A stretch of 64,000 nt of DNA from Amycolatopsis aidingensis (GCF_018885265.1 NZ_CP076538.1:1710001-1774000), one strand, 5' to 3'. Counted from the first letter of the stretch, positions 31,796 through 41,966 are shown. Notes: a model not told the origin generated them from the letters alone. Numbers and translations are program-made.

Positions 31796-34708
31796 TCACG
31801 CGGAGGTGGGCACGGTACGGGCGGACGTCCTCCCGGCACGCGGCCGGGGCGCCCCGTCCGCGGCGAGTTCCCGCCAGATCCGCAGCGCGCGGTCGAAGTG
31901 CGCGCGGGACCGGTCGGGCTGCCCGAGCCTCTCGTGCAACTGGCCCAGCAGTTCGGAGATCTCGGCCTCGGACCGGCGGTCGCCGTTGCGCCGGTGCGCG
32001 CTCAGCGAGTTGACCAGCAACAATCGCGCATGCGCGAGATCCCCGCTGTACAGGCACAGCTCGCCGAGGTGCTGGTTGGCGTAGCCGACACAGTGGTTGT
32101 CACCGATCTCGCCGAAGATCGCGATCGCCCGGTCGACCTGCTCCCTGGCGGCGGCGAGGTTGCCCTGCCGCTGGTGCAGCAGGCCCAGCCGGTTCAGCGC
32201 ATGCGCCTCCCGGTGCCGGTCGCCGATCTCCGCGGATAGCTCGTAGGCGCCGACGAACCACTCCCTTGCCCGCGCGTAGTGCTGTCTCGCCAGCCACACC
32301 GTGCCGATGGCCAGCCGGATCGCGGCCTCGCTGTGCCGGTCCCCGGCGCGGGCGCACAACGTCAGCGCCTCCTGGCTGCGTTCCAGGGCCAGGGTGTTCT
32401 CCCCGCGGATCCGCAGCACGGTGCCGATGCCGGAGAGCGCGATGCCCGCGCCGCGCTCGTAGCCTGCCCGCAGGAACAGCTGGTGCGCCCGCTCGAAGGC
32501 GTCCAGTGCGTCGGCGTAGGAGTCCCGGTACAGATGGATCTGGCCGAGGTTGCGCAGCATGATCGCGATTCCGGGCAGGCTGTCCACCCGCCGCGCGGCC
32601 TCCAGCGCGACCAGGTGCGTGTGCTGCCAGTCCTCGTGGTGGCCACGCAGGTCGAAATACGGCGAGAACGCCGCTGCCAGGCGCCAGGCCAGGTCGTCCA
32701 GGCCCCATTCCACGGCCAGCTCCACCGCCACGACCCCGCGGCGCCGCTCGGCCTCGAACCAGCCGGCCGGGTCGGCGACCAGCTCCGCGGGCGCCGGGGG
32801 ACACCAGCCTGCCGGCGGCTCGCCGACGGAGAACACCCCGAAGAAGTGGATCGGCATCGTCTTCGCCGCGTGCAGCGCCAGGGCGAGGTATCCGGTCAGC
32901 AGCCGCCGCACCGCCTCCCGCGGGACCGGGTGCCCGGCAGTCTCCGCGCGCCCCGCGGCGTAGCAACGCAGCAGGTCGTGCAGCCGGTACCGGGGGCTGC
33001 CGGTGGCGTCCGGGCCGACCAGCTCGACCAGGTGGGCGTCCACCAGCAGGTCCAGTTCCTCCTCGGCAAGGTCCTGGTCCAGCAGGGCCGCCACCGCCCA
33101 GCCGGGGAAGGGTGCGGACCCGAGCAGCCCGAGCAGGCGGAACGCGCGCGCGGCCCGCTCGGGCAGCAGGTCGTAGCTCAACGTGACGCTGGCCCGTACG
33201 GCGAGATCACCGACCCGCAGCTCGTCCAGCCGCCCGCGCTCGTCGCGCAGCCGGTCGGCCAGGGTGCGCAGCGGCCAGCGGGACCGGTGGCGCAGCCGGG
33301 CGCCCGCCACCCGGATGGCCAGCGGAAGGTGGTCGCAGAACCGCAGGATGTCCGCCGCTGCCTCCGGTTCGGCTGCGATCCGGTGCCCGCCGACGATCCC
33401 GGCGAGCAACTCGCTGGCCTCACTCTCGGGGAGCACGTCCACCTCGGCCGGGTGGGCGCCCTCCAGGTCGGGAAGGCGCAGCCTGCTGGTGACCAGTACC
33501 GCGCAGCCGCCAGCGCCGGGCAGCAGCGGGCGCACCTGGGCCGAGCTGGCCGCGTCGTCCAGCACGATGCACATCCGCCTACCGGAAAGGCGGGAGCGCA
33601 GCAGCGCGGCCCGCTCGGCGAGGTCCGCGGGAATGTTCGCGTCCCGCACGCCGAGGGCGTGCAGCAACTCGGGCAGCACGTCCACCGGCGAGCGCGGGAA
33701 TGGCGCGGTGCCTGCGAGGTCCACGTGCAGCTGACCGTCCGGAAACCACGGGCGTAGCGCGTGCGCGGTCCGCACCGCCAGCGCCGACTTGCCGACGCCC
33801 GGCGCGCCGGTGAGCACGGCGACGGTAGGCAGCCCGGCGTCCGTGCGTTCGCGGATCAGCCGCAGCAGGTCGGCGCTCAGCCGCGCGCGGCCGGTGAAGT
33901 CGGGCAGGTCCAGCGGCAGCTGGCAGACCGGTTCCGGTGTCTCGGCAGGCTCCGGCTCCGGTGCCGCACGCAACCGCTCCCGTGCCTCGCGTAGCCGGGG
34001 GCCGGGGGAGGTGCCCAGTTCCTCGAACAACGTCTGCTCGGCCTGCTCGTAGGCGTGCAGCGCCTCGGCGTCCCGGCCTGCGGCCCCGAGGGCGAGCACG
34101 AGCTGCTGCCAGAACTGTTCCCGCAGCGGGTGGTCGGCCAGCAGGCCGCGTAGCTCGGTGACCACCTCGTCGTGCCTGCCGAGCTCGGTCTTGATCCGCA
34201 GGCGCTGCTCGCTGGCGGACAGCCGCAGCTCCCCGATCCTGGCCAGCGTGGAACCCCAGAGATGACTGTGCGTGAGGTCCTCCAGTGCCTCGCCCCGCCA
34301 CAGCCGGTCGGCGCCTGCCAGCAGGTCCAGCGCGGTCCGCGGGTCCTTTTCGCTCAGCGCCCGCCGGGCGGCGGCCACCTGCTCCTCGAACCGTTGTAGG
34401 TCGATCTCGCCGGGTTCCGCGGTGAGCAGGTACCCCGAGGAGCGGCTTTCGATCCGGTCGCCGCCGTCCCCGCCCTCGGCCAGCCGCCTGCGCAGCGAGT
34501 GCACGTAGGTGCGGATGTTGGCCGCGGCCGAGCGCGGTGCCCGCCCCGGCCACAGCACCTCGACCAGGAGATCGGTCGAGACCGGCGTTCCGGCCTGCAA
34601 CAGCAGCGTGGCCAGCAGCATCCGCGGCTTCGGCCCGCCCAACGGCAGCGTGCGGCCGGCCACGTCGACTTCCAGCGGCCCCAGAACACGAAACGCAATC
34701 GCAGACAC
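31796..34708 (-). CDS. AfsR/SARP-type regulator (OmpR-like DNA-binding + BTAD + NB-ARC + TPR)
   Basis: About 970 residues from a GTG at 34708 with a weak GGGCGG upstream; the start is not certain. Order: SARP winged helix (VLGPLEVDVAGRTLPLGGPKPR), BTAD helical domain to about 255, NB-ARC ATPase with P-loop TGAPGVGKSAL near 300 and CIVLDDAASSAQV, then TPR repeats over the last 300 residues. Such proteins activate secondary-metabolite or global genes, gated by ATP and partner binding. No biosynthetic cluster adjoins it, so it may act elsewhere. Divergent from a TetR regulator. Confidence 0.93.
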   Translation of the reverse strand: MSAIAFRVLGPLEVDVAGRTLPLGGPKPRMLLATLLLQAGTPVSTDLLVEVLWPGRAPRSAAANIRTYVHSLRRRLAEGGDGGDRIESRSSGYLLTAEPGEIDLQRFEEQVAAARRALSEKDPRTALDLLAGADRLWRGEALEDLTHSHLWGSTLARIGELRLSASEQRLRIKTELGRHDEVVTELRGLLADHPLREQFWQQLVLALGAAGRDAEALHAYEQAEQTLFEELGTSPGPRLREARERLRAAPEPEPAETPEPVCQLPLDLPDFTGRARLSADLLRLIRERTDAGLPTVAVLTGAPGVGKSALAVRTAHALRPWFPDGQLHVDLAGTAPFPRSPVDVLPELLHALGVRDANIPADLAERAALLRSRLSGRRMCIVLDDAASSAQVRPLLPGAGGCAVLVTSRLRLPDLEGAHPAEVDVLPESEASELLAGIVGGHRIAAEPEAAADILRFCDHLPLAIRVAGARLRHRSRWPLRTLADRLRDERGRLDELRVGDLAVRASVTLSYDLLPERAARAFRLLGLLGSAPFPGWAVAALLDQDLAEEELDLLVDAHLVELVGPDATGSPRYRLHDLLRCYAAGRAETAGHPVPREAVRRLLTGYLALALHAAKTMPIHFFGVFSVGEPPAGWCPPAPAELVADPAGWFEAERRRGVVAVELAVEWGLDDLAWRLAAAFSPYFDLRGHHEDWQHTHLVALEAARRVDSLPGIAIMLRNLGQIHLYRDSYADALDAFERAHQLFLRAGYERGAGIALSGIGTVLRIRGENTLALERSQEALTLCARAGDRHSEAAIRLAIGTVWLARQHYARAREWFVGAYELSAEIGDRHREAHALNRLGLLHQRQGNLAAAREQVDRAIAIFGEIGDNHCVGYANQHLGELCLYSGDLAHARLLLVNSLSAHRRNGDRRSEAEISELLGQLHERLGQPDRSRAHFDRALRIWRELAADGAPRPRAGRTSARTVPTSA

Positions 34709-34758
34709 ATGTACCGCCCGTAACGGCAGGAGTCCGATCGCCCGGATCGTATGTCTGT

Positions 34759-34806
34759 ACGCCAACGATTGCCAGGGTAGGCGGCTAGATGGGTGATAGT
34801 TGGCGT
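34759..34806. promoter_or_regulatory. inverted repeat in the AfsR/TetR divergent gap
   Basis: ACGCCAAC (34759-34766) and GTTGGCGT (34799-34806) are perfect complements 32 bases apart, inside the only AT-richer stretch of this 194-bp gap. A regulator-binding site shared by both divergent genes is plausible. Confidence 0.35.
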
Positions 34807-34902
34807 GAATGCCCCCTGCCGGCAATACTGAATTCGTTTCAGGTTATCCGCGTGCTGCCGGCGCGGGCGAGTACCGTGCCGCGCTCGTAGGATGTCCGCA
34901 CC

Positions 34903-35676
34903 ATGACGACCGAGTACAGCGGAGCCGGTGATCCGGCACGGAGCCTGGCGTTGCTGTGGCGGACCCAGGAGCGGGTCAGCCGTAAGGGCAAGCCCGAGCT
35001 GAGCGTGGACCGGATCGTGCGCGCGGCCATCGACCTCGCTGATGCCGACGGGCTGGCCACGCTGTCCATGCGGCGGGTCGCCGACCAGCTCGGGGTGGGC
35101 ACGATGTCGCTGTACACCTACGTGCCGGGCAAGGCCGAGCTGCTGGACGTCATGCTGGACACCGTCTACGGGGAGCTGGACTTCGCCGAGCGCTCGGAGG
35201 TGGGCTGGCGGGCCAGGCTGGAGGCTGCGGCCAGGGCGAACCGTGCGCTCTACCACCGGCACCCGTGGATGCTGCAGGTCGCCACGAGCCGCCCGCTGCT
35301 GGGGCCCAACTACAGCGCGAAGTACGAGTACGAGCTGCGCGCGGTGGACGGCATCGGCCTGTCCGACCTGGAGATGGACTCGGTGGTCACCCTGGTCAAC
35401 GGCTTCGTGCACGGCGCCGTCCGGGGGGAGGTCGAGGCGGCGCAGGTGCGCCGGCGCTCCGGCATGACCGATGAGCAGTGGTGGAACGCGCACGCGCCCT
35501 TCCTCAACCGGATGATGGACCCGGGCCGCTTCCCGGTCGGGGCGCGGGTGGGCGCCGCGGCCGGGGCCGAGTACGGCGCGGCATACGACCCGGAGCAGGC
35601 CTTCGAGTTCGGCCTGCTCCGGGTGCTCGACGGAATCGAGATGTTCGTCCACGAACGCACCGGTGCGGGGCCCTGA
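34903..35676 (+). CDS. TetR-family regulator with TetR_C (tetracycline-repressor-type) C-terminal domain
   Basis: 257 residues. The helix-turn-helix (IVRAAIDLADADGLATLSMRRVADQLGVGTMSLYTYVPGK) is at about 38-80, and the C-terminal ligand domain belongs to the TetR_C type found on drug-pump regulators. Its last residues, Ala-Gly-Pro, and TGA stop are provided by an inserted 81-bp repeat. No efflux pump is adjacent; the divergent partner is the AfsR-type gene. Confidence 0.92.
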   Translation: MTTEYSGAGDPARSLALLWRTQERVSRKGKPELSVDRIVRAAIDLADADGLATLSMRRVADQLGVGTMSLYTYVPGKAELLDVMLDTVYGELDFAERSEVGWRARLEAAARANRALYHRHPWMLQVATSRPLLGPNYSAKYEYELRAVDGIGLSDLEMDSVVTLVNGFVHGAVRGEVEAAQVRRRSGMTDEQWWNAHAPFLNRMMDPGRFPVGARVGAAAGAEYGAAYDPEQAFEFGLLRVLDGIEMFVHERTGAGP

Positions 35677-35751
35677 ACGTGGCCTTCCGGACGTTCAACG
35701 TCGCGAACGGCACTATTGGGACATCTGACGTCCCGAACGCCACGTTCAGGG
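35671..35751 (-). repeat. 81-bp two-arm inverted repeat, copy 3 (inverted orientation)
   Basis: Perfect 13-bp ends (CCCTGAACGTGGC / GCCACGTTCAGGG). Read on the minus strand it aligns without gaps to copies 1, 2 and 4. Its arm core GGGACGTCAGATGTCCC differs from GAGACGTCAGATGTCTC in copy 4 by a paired A-T to G-C change. It supplies the stop codon of the TetR gene and fills the convergent gap before the AhpD-like gene. Confidence 0.93.
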
Positions 35752-35769
35752 CATTTGGGTCGTGCGGGG

Positions 35770-36225
35770 TCAGCCCCAGGAGCCTGCGGGCTGCCTGGTG
35801 GTGACGTTGATCCGGTTGAACAGGTTCGTCGTGGCGATCGAGAGCACCAGGGCGGCGAGCGCGGTCTCGTCGTAGTGCTTGGCCGCCTCGGCCCAGATCT
35901 CGTCCGGCACCGGGTCCGCGCTGTCACTGAGCCGGGTGGCGGCCTCGGTGAGCGCGAGGGCGGCCCGCTCGGCTTCGGTGAAGTAGGGCGCCTCCCGCCA
36001 CGCGCCCACCGCGAACAGTCGCTCGTCGGTCTCGCCCTCCTTCTTGGCCTGGCGGGCACCGAGATCCACGCAGAAGCCGCAGCCGTTGATCTGGCTCGCC
36101 CGCAGATGGCTCAGGTGCAGCGTGGCCGAAGGCACACCTGCCTCCTGGAAGGACTTCATCAGGGACTGGATGGCCTTCATCGAGTCCGGAAGGACCGAGA
36201 CGGGATTCGTCATCCGTGCTTGCAT
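35770..36225 (-). CDS. AhpD / carboxymuconolactone decarboxylase-family protein
   Basis: 151 residues. The redox CxxC lies in INGCGFCVD (Cys49, Cys52), with the family helix FTEAERAALALTEAATRL. GGAGG is 8 bases before the ATG. Such proteins are peroxidase or disulfide-reductase partners; the decarboxylase name is historical. It has no obvious operon partner: the frameshifted surface protein gene upstream is separated by 79 bases on the same strand. Confidence 0.92.
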   Translation of the reverse strand: MQARMTNPVSVLPDSMKAIQSLMKSFQEAGVPSATLHLSHLRASQINGCGFCVDLGARQAKKEGETDERLFAVGAWREAPYFTEAERAALALTEAATRLSDSADPVPDEIWAEAAKHYDETALAALVLSIATTNLFNRINVTTRQPAGSWG

Positions 36226-36304
36226 GCTGCTTGCCTCCTGTGGTCACAGCCTGGGTTTTCCTCCGTCACTCCCTTGACGGTTCGCGGGCCAGGAATGTGA
36301 CCGC

Positions 36305-37809
36305 CTATCGCCCGCGGCCGGAGCTGAGCCTGCTGGCGGCGAAGAGGCCGAGGCCGAGGGCGAGCAGGAGCAGGCCGGCGGCGACCGCGGGGCCGATCGG
36401 GGCACCGGTGTCGGCCAGCCCGGTGGACGGCCGGGAGGTGACGACCGGGGGAGCGACCGCGCTGGTCGACTCCTCCGGCCCGGTGGGCTCGGTGGAGTCA
36501 GTGGACCCGGTCGGTCCGGTGGGCTCGGTGCTGGACTCGGGTGGGGTGGTCGATTCGCCGGAGGTCGTGGTCGTTGTCGTGGATTCGGTGGTCGTCGGCT
36601 CGGTGGTTTCGCTGGTGGTGGTGTCGCTCGTGGTGGTCGGTTCGGTCGTGGTGGTGGTCTCGGTGGTCGGCTCCGTGGTCGTGCTGTCGGTGGTGGTTTC
36701 GGTGGTGGTGTCGCTGGTGGTCGTCGGCTCGGTGGTGGGTTCCGGCTCGTCCACGCAGGACGGCAGGTCACCGTCGAAGGGGTAGGCGTGGAACTCCTGC
36801 CCCCGCCGCCGCTGGCCGCGGAGGTGTGGGTGAGCGAGCCGGTAGTGAAGAACCGCCCGTTCACCCCGGGTGCGGTCACCGTGGTCTCGCTGTCCGGGTT
36901 ACCGACCAGCACGCTGCCCTGGAACTGCGCTGTGCCCCCGATACTCGCCGTGGTGGCGTCGGGGAAGTTCCACAACAGCCGCTCGCGCAGGGCGTTCACC
37001 GGATCCGTGTCGTTGAGATCCCCGGTGTAGGTGTTGATCGTCCGGTTCGTGCCCAGCACGTTCACCAGCACGGTGGCGCCCTCGGGGATACCGGCGAAGG
37101 CGATCCCCTGCTGCCCGCCGGTGGCGCTGGCGATGTCGAAGTCCACGTTGAACACCTGGAGTGCGGAGGTGCCGTCGCCGGTGAACAGGGTCTGGTAGCC
37201 CTGGTTCACCGCGGTCCCTGTCGCCGGGCGCGGGCCATCCTCCGTGCGGGCGTAGCACTGGCTTGCCTGCTGCAACTGGCCGCGCAGCCCGGTGTAGGGC
37301 GTGGCGGCCTCCGGGTCGGCGATCACCGTGCCGGTGATGGTGCCCTCGGCCGTGCCGGCGTGCCGGACTACCCCGCCGTCGGCGAGCAGGCGCTGCCCCT
37401 CGGCCACGGTGACGTTCCCTCCGGTGGTCAGGAAGTCCGCGCCCTCCGGCGGCGGCACCCTGGAGCCGACGCCCGCGATGCCCACGTTGTAGACGGCCGA
37501 TCCGCCCGCGTCCTTGGCCAGCGCGAAGTCGCCGAGCACGACGACCCTGCCCTCGGCCTCGGCGGCCCGCCCGCCGACCCGGAAGTCGGAGCCGACGAAG
37601 AGGTTGATGCCGTTGTCGCGGCCGGCGAACTCGCCGTTGTTCACCGCGGGGTAGGGGTCGGGGCAGTCGCCGGGTACGCAGGGTCCGAGCCCGCCGGGCA
37701 GGGTCGCCGCGCTGCCCGGCAGCGCACCGGCACCGAGCACTACCAGTGCCGCCGTCATGGCCAGCACGGAACCGGTCGAAAGGGCGATCAGACCGCCGCT
37801 GCCACGCAT
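36305..37809 (-). pseudogene. choice-of-anchor A surface protein with LAXTG sorting signal, broken by a frameshift
   Basis: Signal peptide and a choice-of-anchor A domain are encoded from the ATG at 37809 (GAGG upstream) to about 36806. At the C5 run 36800-36804 (G5 on the coding strand) the frame is lost. Restoring one base gives the family-typical [13 protein letters not shown], then a Thr/Glu/Ser-rich stalk of about 85 residues, then LADTG, a membrane span and the tail SSGRGR. LAxTG is the class E sortase motif of actinobacteria. Without correction the product would be a 520-residue protein with a nonsense Pro/Arg-rich tail and no anchor. Genuine mutation, slippage and sequencing error are all possible. 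Confidence 0.82.
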
Positions 37810-37926
37810 AGCCACCTCGATCACTCGCCGTGGGCATCCAGCGCCTGATCGTCACCGGACTGCGCGGGTCGCGCGCGGTGGGACGACCGAAATCCCCCGA
37901 TGGGGTCGGCGGAACGGTACGCTATC

Positions 37927-37938
37927 TACTAGCGAGTA
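37927..37938. promoter_or_regulatory. operator-like imperfect palindrome before the AurF-like gene
   Basis: TACT-AGCG-AGTA, extended by AAGTA on the right, lies 31 bases before the start codon in an otherwise GC-rich gap. Its form is like TetR-family operators. The cognate regulator is not adjacent. Confidence 0.35.
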
Positions 37939-37969
37939 AGTACGAGGCCACAGATGGTGGAGGTTGACC

Positions 37970-38872
37970 ATGGCTCGGACCGGGCAGGCCGGTGATCGCG
38001 ACACCACCGCGGCACGGTTGCTCACCTCCTCGGCGCGCAACTCCTACGACCCCGACCTCGACGTGGACTGGGCCGCCCCGCTGGCCGAGGACAAGCCGTA
38101 CATGCCGTTGGAGCGGATGTCGCTCTACGGCACCGATCTCTGGGAGCGGCTTTCCGAGCGGCAGCGGATCGAGCTGTCCAAGCACGAGATCGCCAGCATC
38201 ATGAGCGTGGGGCTCTGGTTCGAGATCATCCTCATGCAGATGCTCACCCGCTACGCCTATGACCTCGACCCGCGCAGCCCGCACGCGCAGTACGCGCTCA
38301 CCGAGATCGGTGACGAGACCCGGCACTCGGTGATGTTCGCCCGCACGGCGGAGCGGCTCGGGGTGCCCCGGTACGGCGCTCCCCGGCTGGTGCACAATCT
38401 CGCCAGGGCCTTCAAGGCCACCGCGAGCGGCCCCTCGATGTTCGCCTGCGTGCTGGTCGCCGAGGAGACCACCGACCGGCTGCAGCGTTCGATGATGGAC
38501 GACACCGGGATCCAGCCGCTGATCAGGGCGGTGAACCGGATCCATGTCATCGAGGAGGCGCGGCATGTGCGCTACGCCCGTGAGGAGATCATCCGCGGCA
38601 TGCCGAAGCTGAGCAGGGCCGGGCTGCGGCTGCATCGCTGGCGCACCGCGGTGGTCTCCTACGCGGTGGTGGAATGCCTTGTCGACCCCCGGGTGTACGC
38701 CAGCGTCGGGATCGACCCCGCCGAGGGGAGAGCGGCGGCCGCTGCCAACCCGCATTTCCACGCCACCCGTACCTGGATGGGCGAGAAGGTGGTTCCGTTC
38801 CTGCGCGAGCAGGGCCTGATCGGCGGAACGGGCGAGCGGCTGTGGCGCCGCTGCCACCTGCTGGGTTCCTGA
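37970..38872 (+). CDS. AurF-like diiron oxygenase
   Basis: 300 residues. GGAGG at 37959-37963 supports ATG at 37970. A helical bundle carries diiron motifs: E-x2-DETRH at 112-119, EET near 165, and EEARH at 195-199. AurF-family enzymes oxidise aryl amines to nitro compounds; relatives act on fatty acids or are uncharacterised. It stands alone apart from the GreA-like gene it faces, so the substrate is unknown. Confidence 0.87.
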   Translation: MARTGQAGDRDTTAARLLTSSARNSYDPDLDVDWAAPLAEDKPYMPLERMSLYGTDLWERLSERQRIELSKHEIASIMSVGLWFEIILMQMLTRYAYDLDPRSPHAQYALTEIGDETRHSVMFARTAERLGVPRYGAPRLVHNLARAFKATASGPSMFACVLVAEETTDRLQRSMMDDTGIQPLIRAVNRIHVIEEARHVRYAREEIIRGMPKLSRAGLRLHRWRTAVVSYAVVECLVDPRVYASVGIDPAEGRAAAAANPHFHATRTWMGEKVVPFLREQGLIGGTGERLWRRCHLLGS

Positions 38873-38879
38873 CCGGGGA

Positions 38880-39344
38880 TCAGTCCGGCGGGGGCTTCAG
38901 CTCCACGATCTCCGCGGCCGCCTCGCCGTGCGGGGTCCGGTAGGTGATGGTGTCCCCGGCGTTGTGGCCGACGATGGCCCGGCCCAGCGGGCTGTCCAGG
39001 GTGAGCGCCGAGGCCGAGTCCTCGTCGGCGGCGTCCTCCGCGATGGCCACGATCCGCAGGGTCTCCTCGTCCCCGTCGTCGAAACGCAGTGTGACCGTGG
39101 TCCCCGGCGGGATCGGGTACTCCTCCTGTCCCGCGCCGCTGAGCATGTCGACGATCTCGCTGATCCGGCGGTCGATCCACGCGGCGCCCTCCGCGCGTTC
39201 CAGCATGTCGGCCTGGTCGGCGCTGTCGCCGAGCGACTCCTCGCTCAGCCGCGGTGCGAGCGCAGTGCGCTGTTCGCGCAACTGGGCCAGTTCCTCTTCC
39301 AGCCGCGCGCGTGCCGTTGGGCTCAACCCACCTGTGGACGTCAT
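38880..39344 (-). CDS. GreA/GreB-family transcript cleavage factor
   Basis: 154 residues from the ATG at 39344 (an in-frame GTG five codons earlier is also possible). An N-terminal coiled coil of about 75 residues (ARLEEELAQLREQR... DQADMLERAEGAAWIDRRI) is followed by the FKBP-like C-terminal domain (LDSPLGRAIVGHNAGDTITY). It would rescue backtracked RNA polymerase. This is a divergent paralog type; the main greA is normally elsewhere. Located just downstream of tex on the same strand. Confidence 0.87.
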   Translation of the reverse strand: MTSTGGLSPTARARLEEELAQLREQRTALAPRLSEESLGDSADQADMLERAEGAAWIDRRISEIVDMLSGAGQEEYPIPPGTTVTLRFDDGDEETLRIVAIAEDAADEDSASALTLDSPLGRAIVGHNAGDTITYRTPHGEAAAEIVELKPPPD

Positions 39345-39416
39345 GCGGACATTGTCCACGGGAAAGCGGGATACGGCAGCACAACGTGATCTTGCGTAAC
39401 CGCCGTATCCCGCTGG

Positions 39417-41771
39417 TCAGTTCTTCCCGTAACCCGCTCGGCGTAGTGCGTCGGCCAGTGCGCCGCCGCCGGAGTCGCCCTGCCTGCCGCGCCCGCCCGC
39501 GCCGCGGTCGCGGCGTTGCTGCTGGCCACGGCGCTGGTTCTGCTGCGGGCCTCCGCGATTGCGCTCGCCCTTCTCGCCCGGCTTGGCCGCCTTGCCGCCG
39601 ACCTCGTCGTCCAGCCGCAGGGTCAGCGAAATTCGTTTGCGCTCGACATCCACCTCGAGCACCTTGACCCGCACCACATCACCCGGCTTGACCACCTCGC
39701 GCGGGTCCTTGACGAAGTTCTTGGACATCGCCGATACGTGCACCAGGCCGTCCTGGTGCACCCCGACGTCCACGAAGGCGCCGAACGCGGCCACGTTGGT
39801 GACCACACCCTCCAGCTGCATACCCGGCTGGAGGTCGGTGACCTTCTCCACACCCTCGGCGAAGGTGGCCGTCTGGAAGGCGGGCCGGGGGTCGCGGCCG
39901 GGCTTCTCCAGCTCCTTCAGGATGTCGGTGACCGTGGGCAGCCCGAAGGTGTCGTCCACGAACCGCTCGGGGGACAACCCGCGCAGCGCCTTGGAGTTAC
40001 CGATCAGCGCACGGGTCTCGGTGCCCGCGGCGTCCACGATCCGGCGGACCACCGGGTAGGCCTCCGGGTGTACGCTGGAGAAGTCCAGCGGGTCGTCCCC
40101 GTCCCGGATCCGCAGGAAGCCCGCGCACTGCTCGAACGCCTTCGGCCCGAGCCGCGCGACCTCCTTCAGTGCGGTGCGGGAACGGAACGGGCCGTGCGTG
40201 TCCCGATGCAGCACGATGTTCTCGGCGAGCCCGGAGCCGATGCCGGACACCCTGGTCAGCAGCGGGGCCGAGGCGGTGTTCACATCCACCCCGACGGCGT
40301 TCACGCAGTCCTCGACCACGGCGTCGAGTGAGCGGGACAGCTTGCCCTCGGCGACATCGTGCTGGTACTGACCGACGCCGATGGACTTCGGGTCGATCTT
40401 CACCAGCTCGGCCAGCGGATCCTGCAACCTGCGGGCGATCGAGACCGCCCCGCGCAGGGACACGTCCAGGCTGGGCAGTTCCTGCGCGGCGTAGGCCGAT
40501 GCCGAGTAGACCGAGGCGCCTGCCTCGGAGACCATGACCTTGGTCAGCTTCAGCTCGGGGCGCAGTTTGACCAGGTCAGCCGCCAGCTTGTCGGTTTCCC
40601 GGGAGGCGGTGCCGTTGCCGATCGCGACCAGCTCGACCTTGTGCTCCCTGGCCAGCTTCTCCAGCGCGACCAGCGCCTCGTCCCAGCGCGCCTGCGGTTT
40701 GTGCGGGTAGATGGTGTCGGTGGCCACCAGCTTGCCGGTGTCGTCCACCACCGCCACCTTGACCCCGGTGCGGTAGCCGGGGTCCAGCCCCATCGTCGGC
40801 CGGGTGCCCGCGGGCGCGGCCAGCAGCAGGTCCCGCAGGTTGGCCGCGAAGACCCGCACGGCCTCGTCCTCGGCGGCCTGCCGCAGCCGCATCCGCAGGT
40901 CGATGCCGAGATGCAGCTGGATCTTGGTGCGCCAGGCCCAGCGCACGGTGTCGTTCAGCCACTTGTCCGCGGGACGGCCGTGGTCGGCGATGCCGAACCG
41001 GGCCGCGATGTCCACCTCGTACTCGGTCGGTCCGGCCTCCCGCTCGCCACCCGGCTCCACGGTGAGGTCGAGGACCTCCTCCTTCTCCCCGCGGAACATG
41101 GCCAGCACCCGATGCGATGGCAGCTCGGTGAAGGGCTGGGCGAAGTCGAAGTAGCCGGCGAACTTGGCGCCCTCGGTCTCCTTGCCCTCGCGGACCTTGG
41201 CGGCGAGCCTGCCCTGGCCCCACATCTTCTCGCGCAGCTCGCCGATCAGGTCGGCGTCCTCGGCGAACCGCTCCACCAGGATGGCCCGCGCGCCCTCCAG
41301 CGCGGCGGCGGCGTCGGCCACGCCCTTCTCGGCGTCCACGAACACGGCCGCGGCGGCCTGCGGGTCGGTGCCCGGATCGTCCAGCAGCCCGTCCGCCAGC
41401 GGCTCCAGCCCCGCCTCCCGCGCGATCTGCGCCTTGGTCCTGCGCTTGGGCTTGTACGGCAGGTAGATGTCCTCCAGCCGCGCCTTGGTCTCGGCGGCCA
41501 TGATTCTGGCCTCGAGCTCGGCGTCCAGCTTGCCCTGCTCACGGATGGAGTCGAGGATCGTGTTCCGCCGCTCCTCCAGCTCGCGCAGGTAGTTCAGCCG
41601 CTCCTCGAGGGTGCGCAGCTGGGTGTCGTCCAGGGTGCCGGTGACCTCCTTGCGGTAGCGCGCGATGAACGGCACGGTCGCCCCGCCGTCCAGCAGCTCC
41701 ACCGCAGCCTGCACCTGCCGCTCGCCGACACCCAGTTCCTCGGCGATCTTGTGATGTATCGACACCGCCAC
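39417..41771 (-). CDS. tex: Tex-family RNA-binding protein (S1 domain)
   Basis: About 784 residues. Order: N-terminal helical region ([34 protein letters not shown]), YqgF/RNase-H-like domain near 325 ([21 protein letters not shown]), helix-hairpin-helix region ([16 protein letters not shown]) and S1 RNA-binding domain near 640-710 ([26 protein letters not shown]). The tail is Arg/Gly/Gln-rich. GTG at 41771 is preferred for family length; ATG at 41807 is possible. Tex acts in transcription and RNA surveillance. Confidence 0.94.
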   Translation of the reverse strand: MAVSIHHKIAEELGVGERQVQAAVELLDGGATVPFIARYRKEVTGTLDDTQLRTLEERLNYLRELEERRNTILDSIREQGKLDAELEARIMAAETKARLEDIYLPYKPKRRTKAQIAREAGLEPLADGLLDDPGTDPQAAAAVFVDAEKGVADAAAALEGARAILVERFAEDADLIGELREKMWGQGRLAAKVREGKETEGAKFAGYFDFAQPFTELPSHRVLAMFRGEKEEVLDLTVEPGGEREAGPTEYEVDIAARFGIADHGRPADKWLNDTVRWAWRTKIQLHLGIDLRMRLRQAAEDEAVRVFAANLRDLLLAAPAGTRPTMGLDPGYRTGVKVAVVDDTGKLVATDTIYPHKPQARWDEALVALEKLAREHKVELVAIGNGTASRETDKLAADLVKLRPELKLTKVMVSEAGASVYSASAYAAQELPSLDVSLRGAVSIARRLQDPLAELVKIDPKSIGVGQYQHDVAEGKLSRSLDAVVEDCVNAVGVDVNTASAPLLTRVSGIGSGLAENIVLHRDTHGPFRSRTALKEVARLGPKAFEQCAGFLRIRDGDDPLDFSSVHPEAYPVVRRIVDAAGTETRALIGNSKALRGLSPERFVDDTFGLPTVTDILKELEKPGRDPRPAFQTATFAEGVEKVTDLQPGMQLEGVVTNVAAFGAFVDVGVHQDGLVHVSAMSKNFVKDPREVVKPGDVVRVKVLEVDVERKRISLTLRLDDEVGGKAAKPGEKGERNRGGPQQNQRRGQQQRRDRGAGGRGRQGDSGGGALADALRRAGYGKN

Positions 41772-41936
41772 GTTCCGACCCGTTCTCTCGCTGACGTCCG
41801 ACCGCATTGTGCATGGCCAAGCTACGCGGTGCGACGCCGACCTGTACCCGGTGGGCGGCCAGTCGGGCCTGCATCCCGGCCGAACCCGCTTCGCTCCGAT
41901 ATTTCTCGGGGACGGATACAAACAAACAACCGGATT

Positions 41937-41966
41937 TTGAGAACGATTCCTGATATGCAACAAAAT
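41937..41966 (+). promoter_or_regulatory. promoter in the tex divergent region
   Basis: TTGAGA (41937-41942) and CAAAAT (41961-41966) with an 18-base spacer lie in a clearly AT-rich 60-bp island (41905-41968). The 251-bp gap holds no gene and must also contain the tex promoter. Confidence 0.4.

Noticed and set aside
36541..37848. 435-codon plus-strand frame opposite the surface protein
   Set aside because: Antisense to the Thr-rich stalk and anchor domain; the Trp/Arg repeats come from the repetitive coding sequence.
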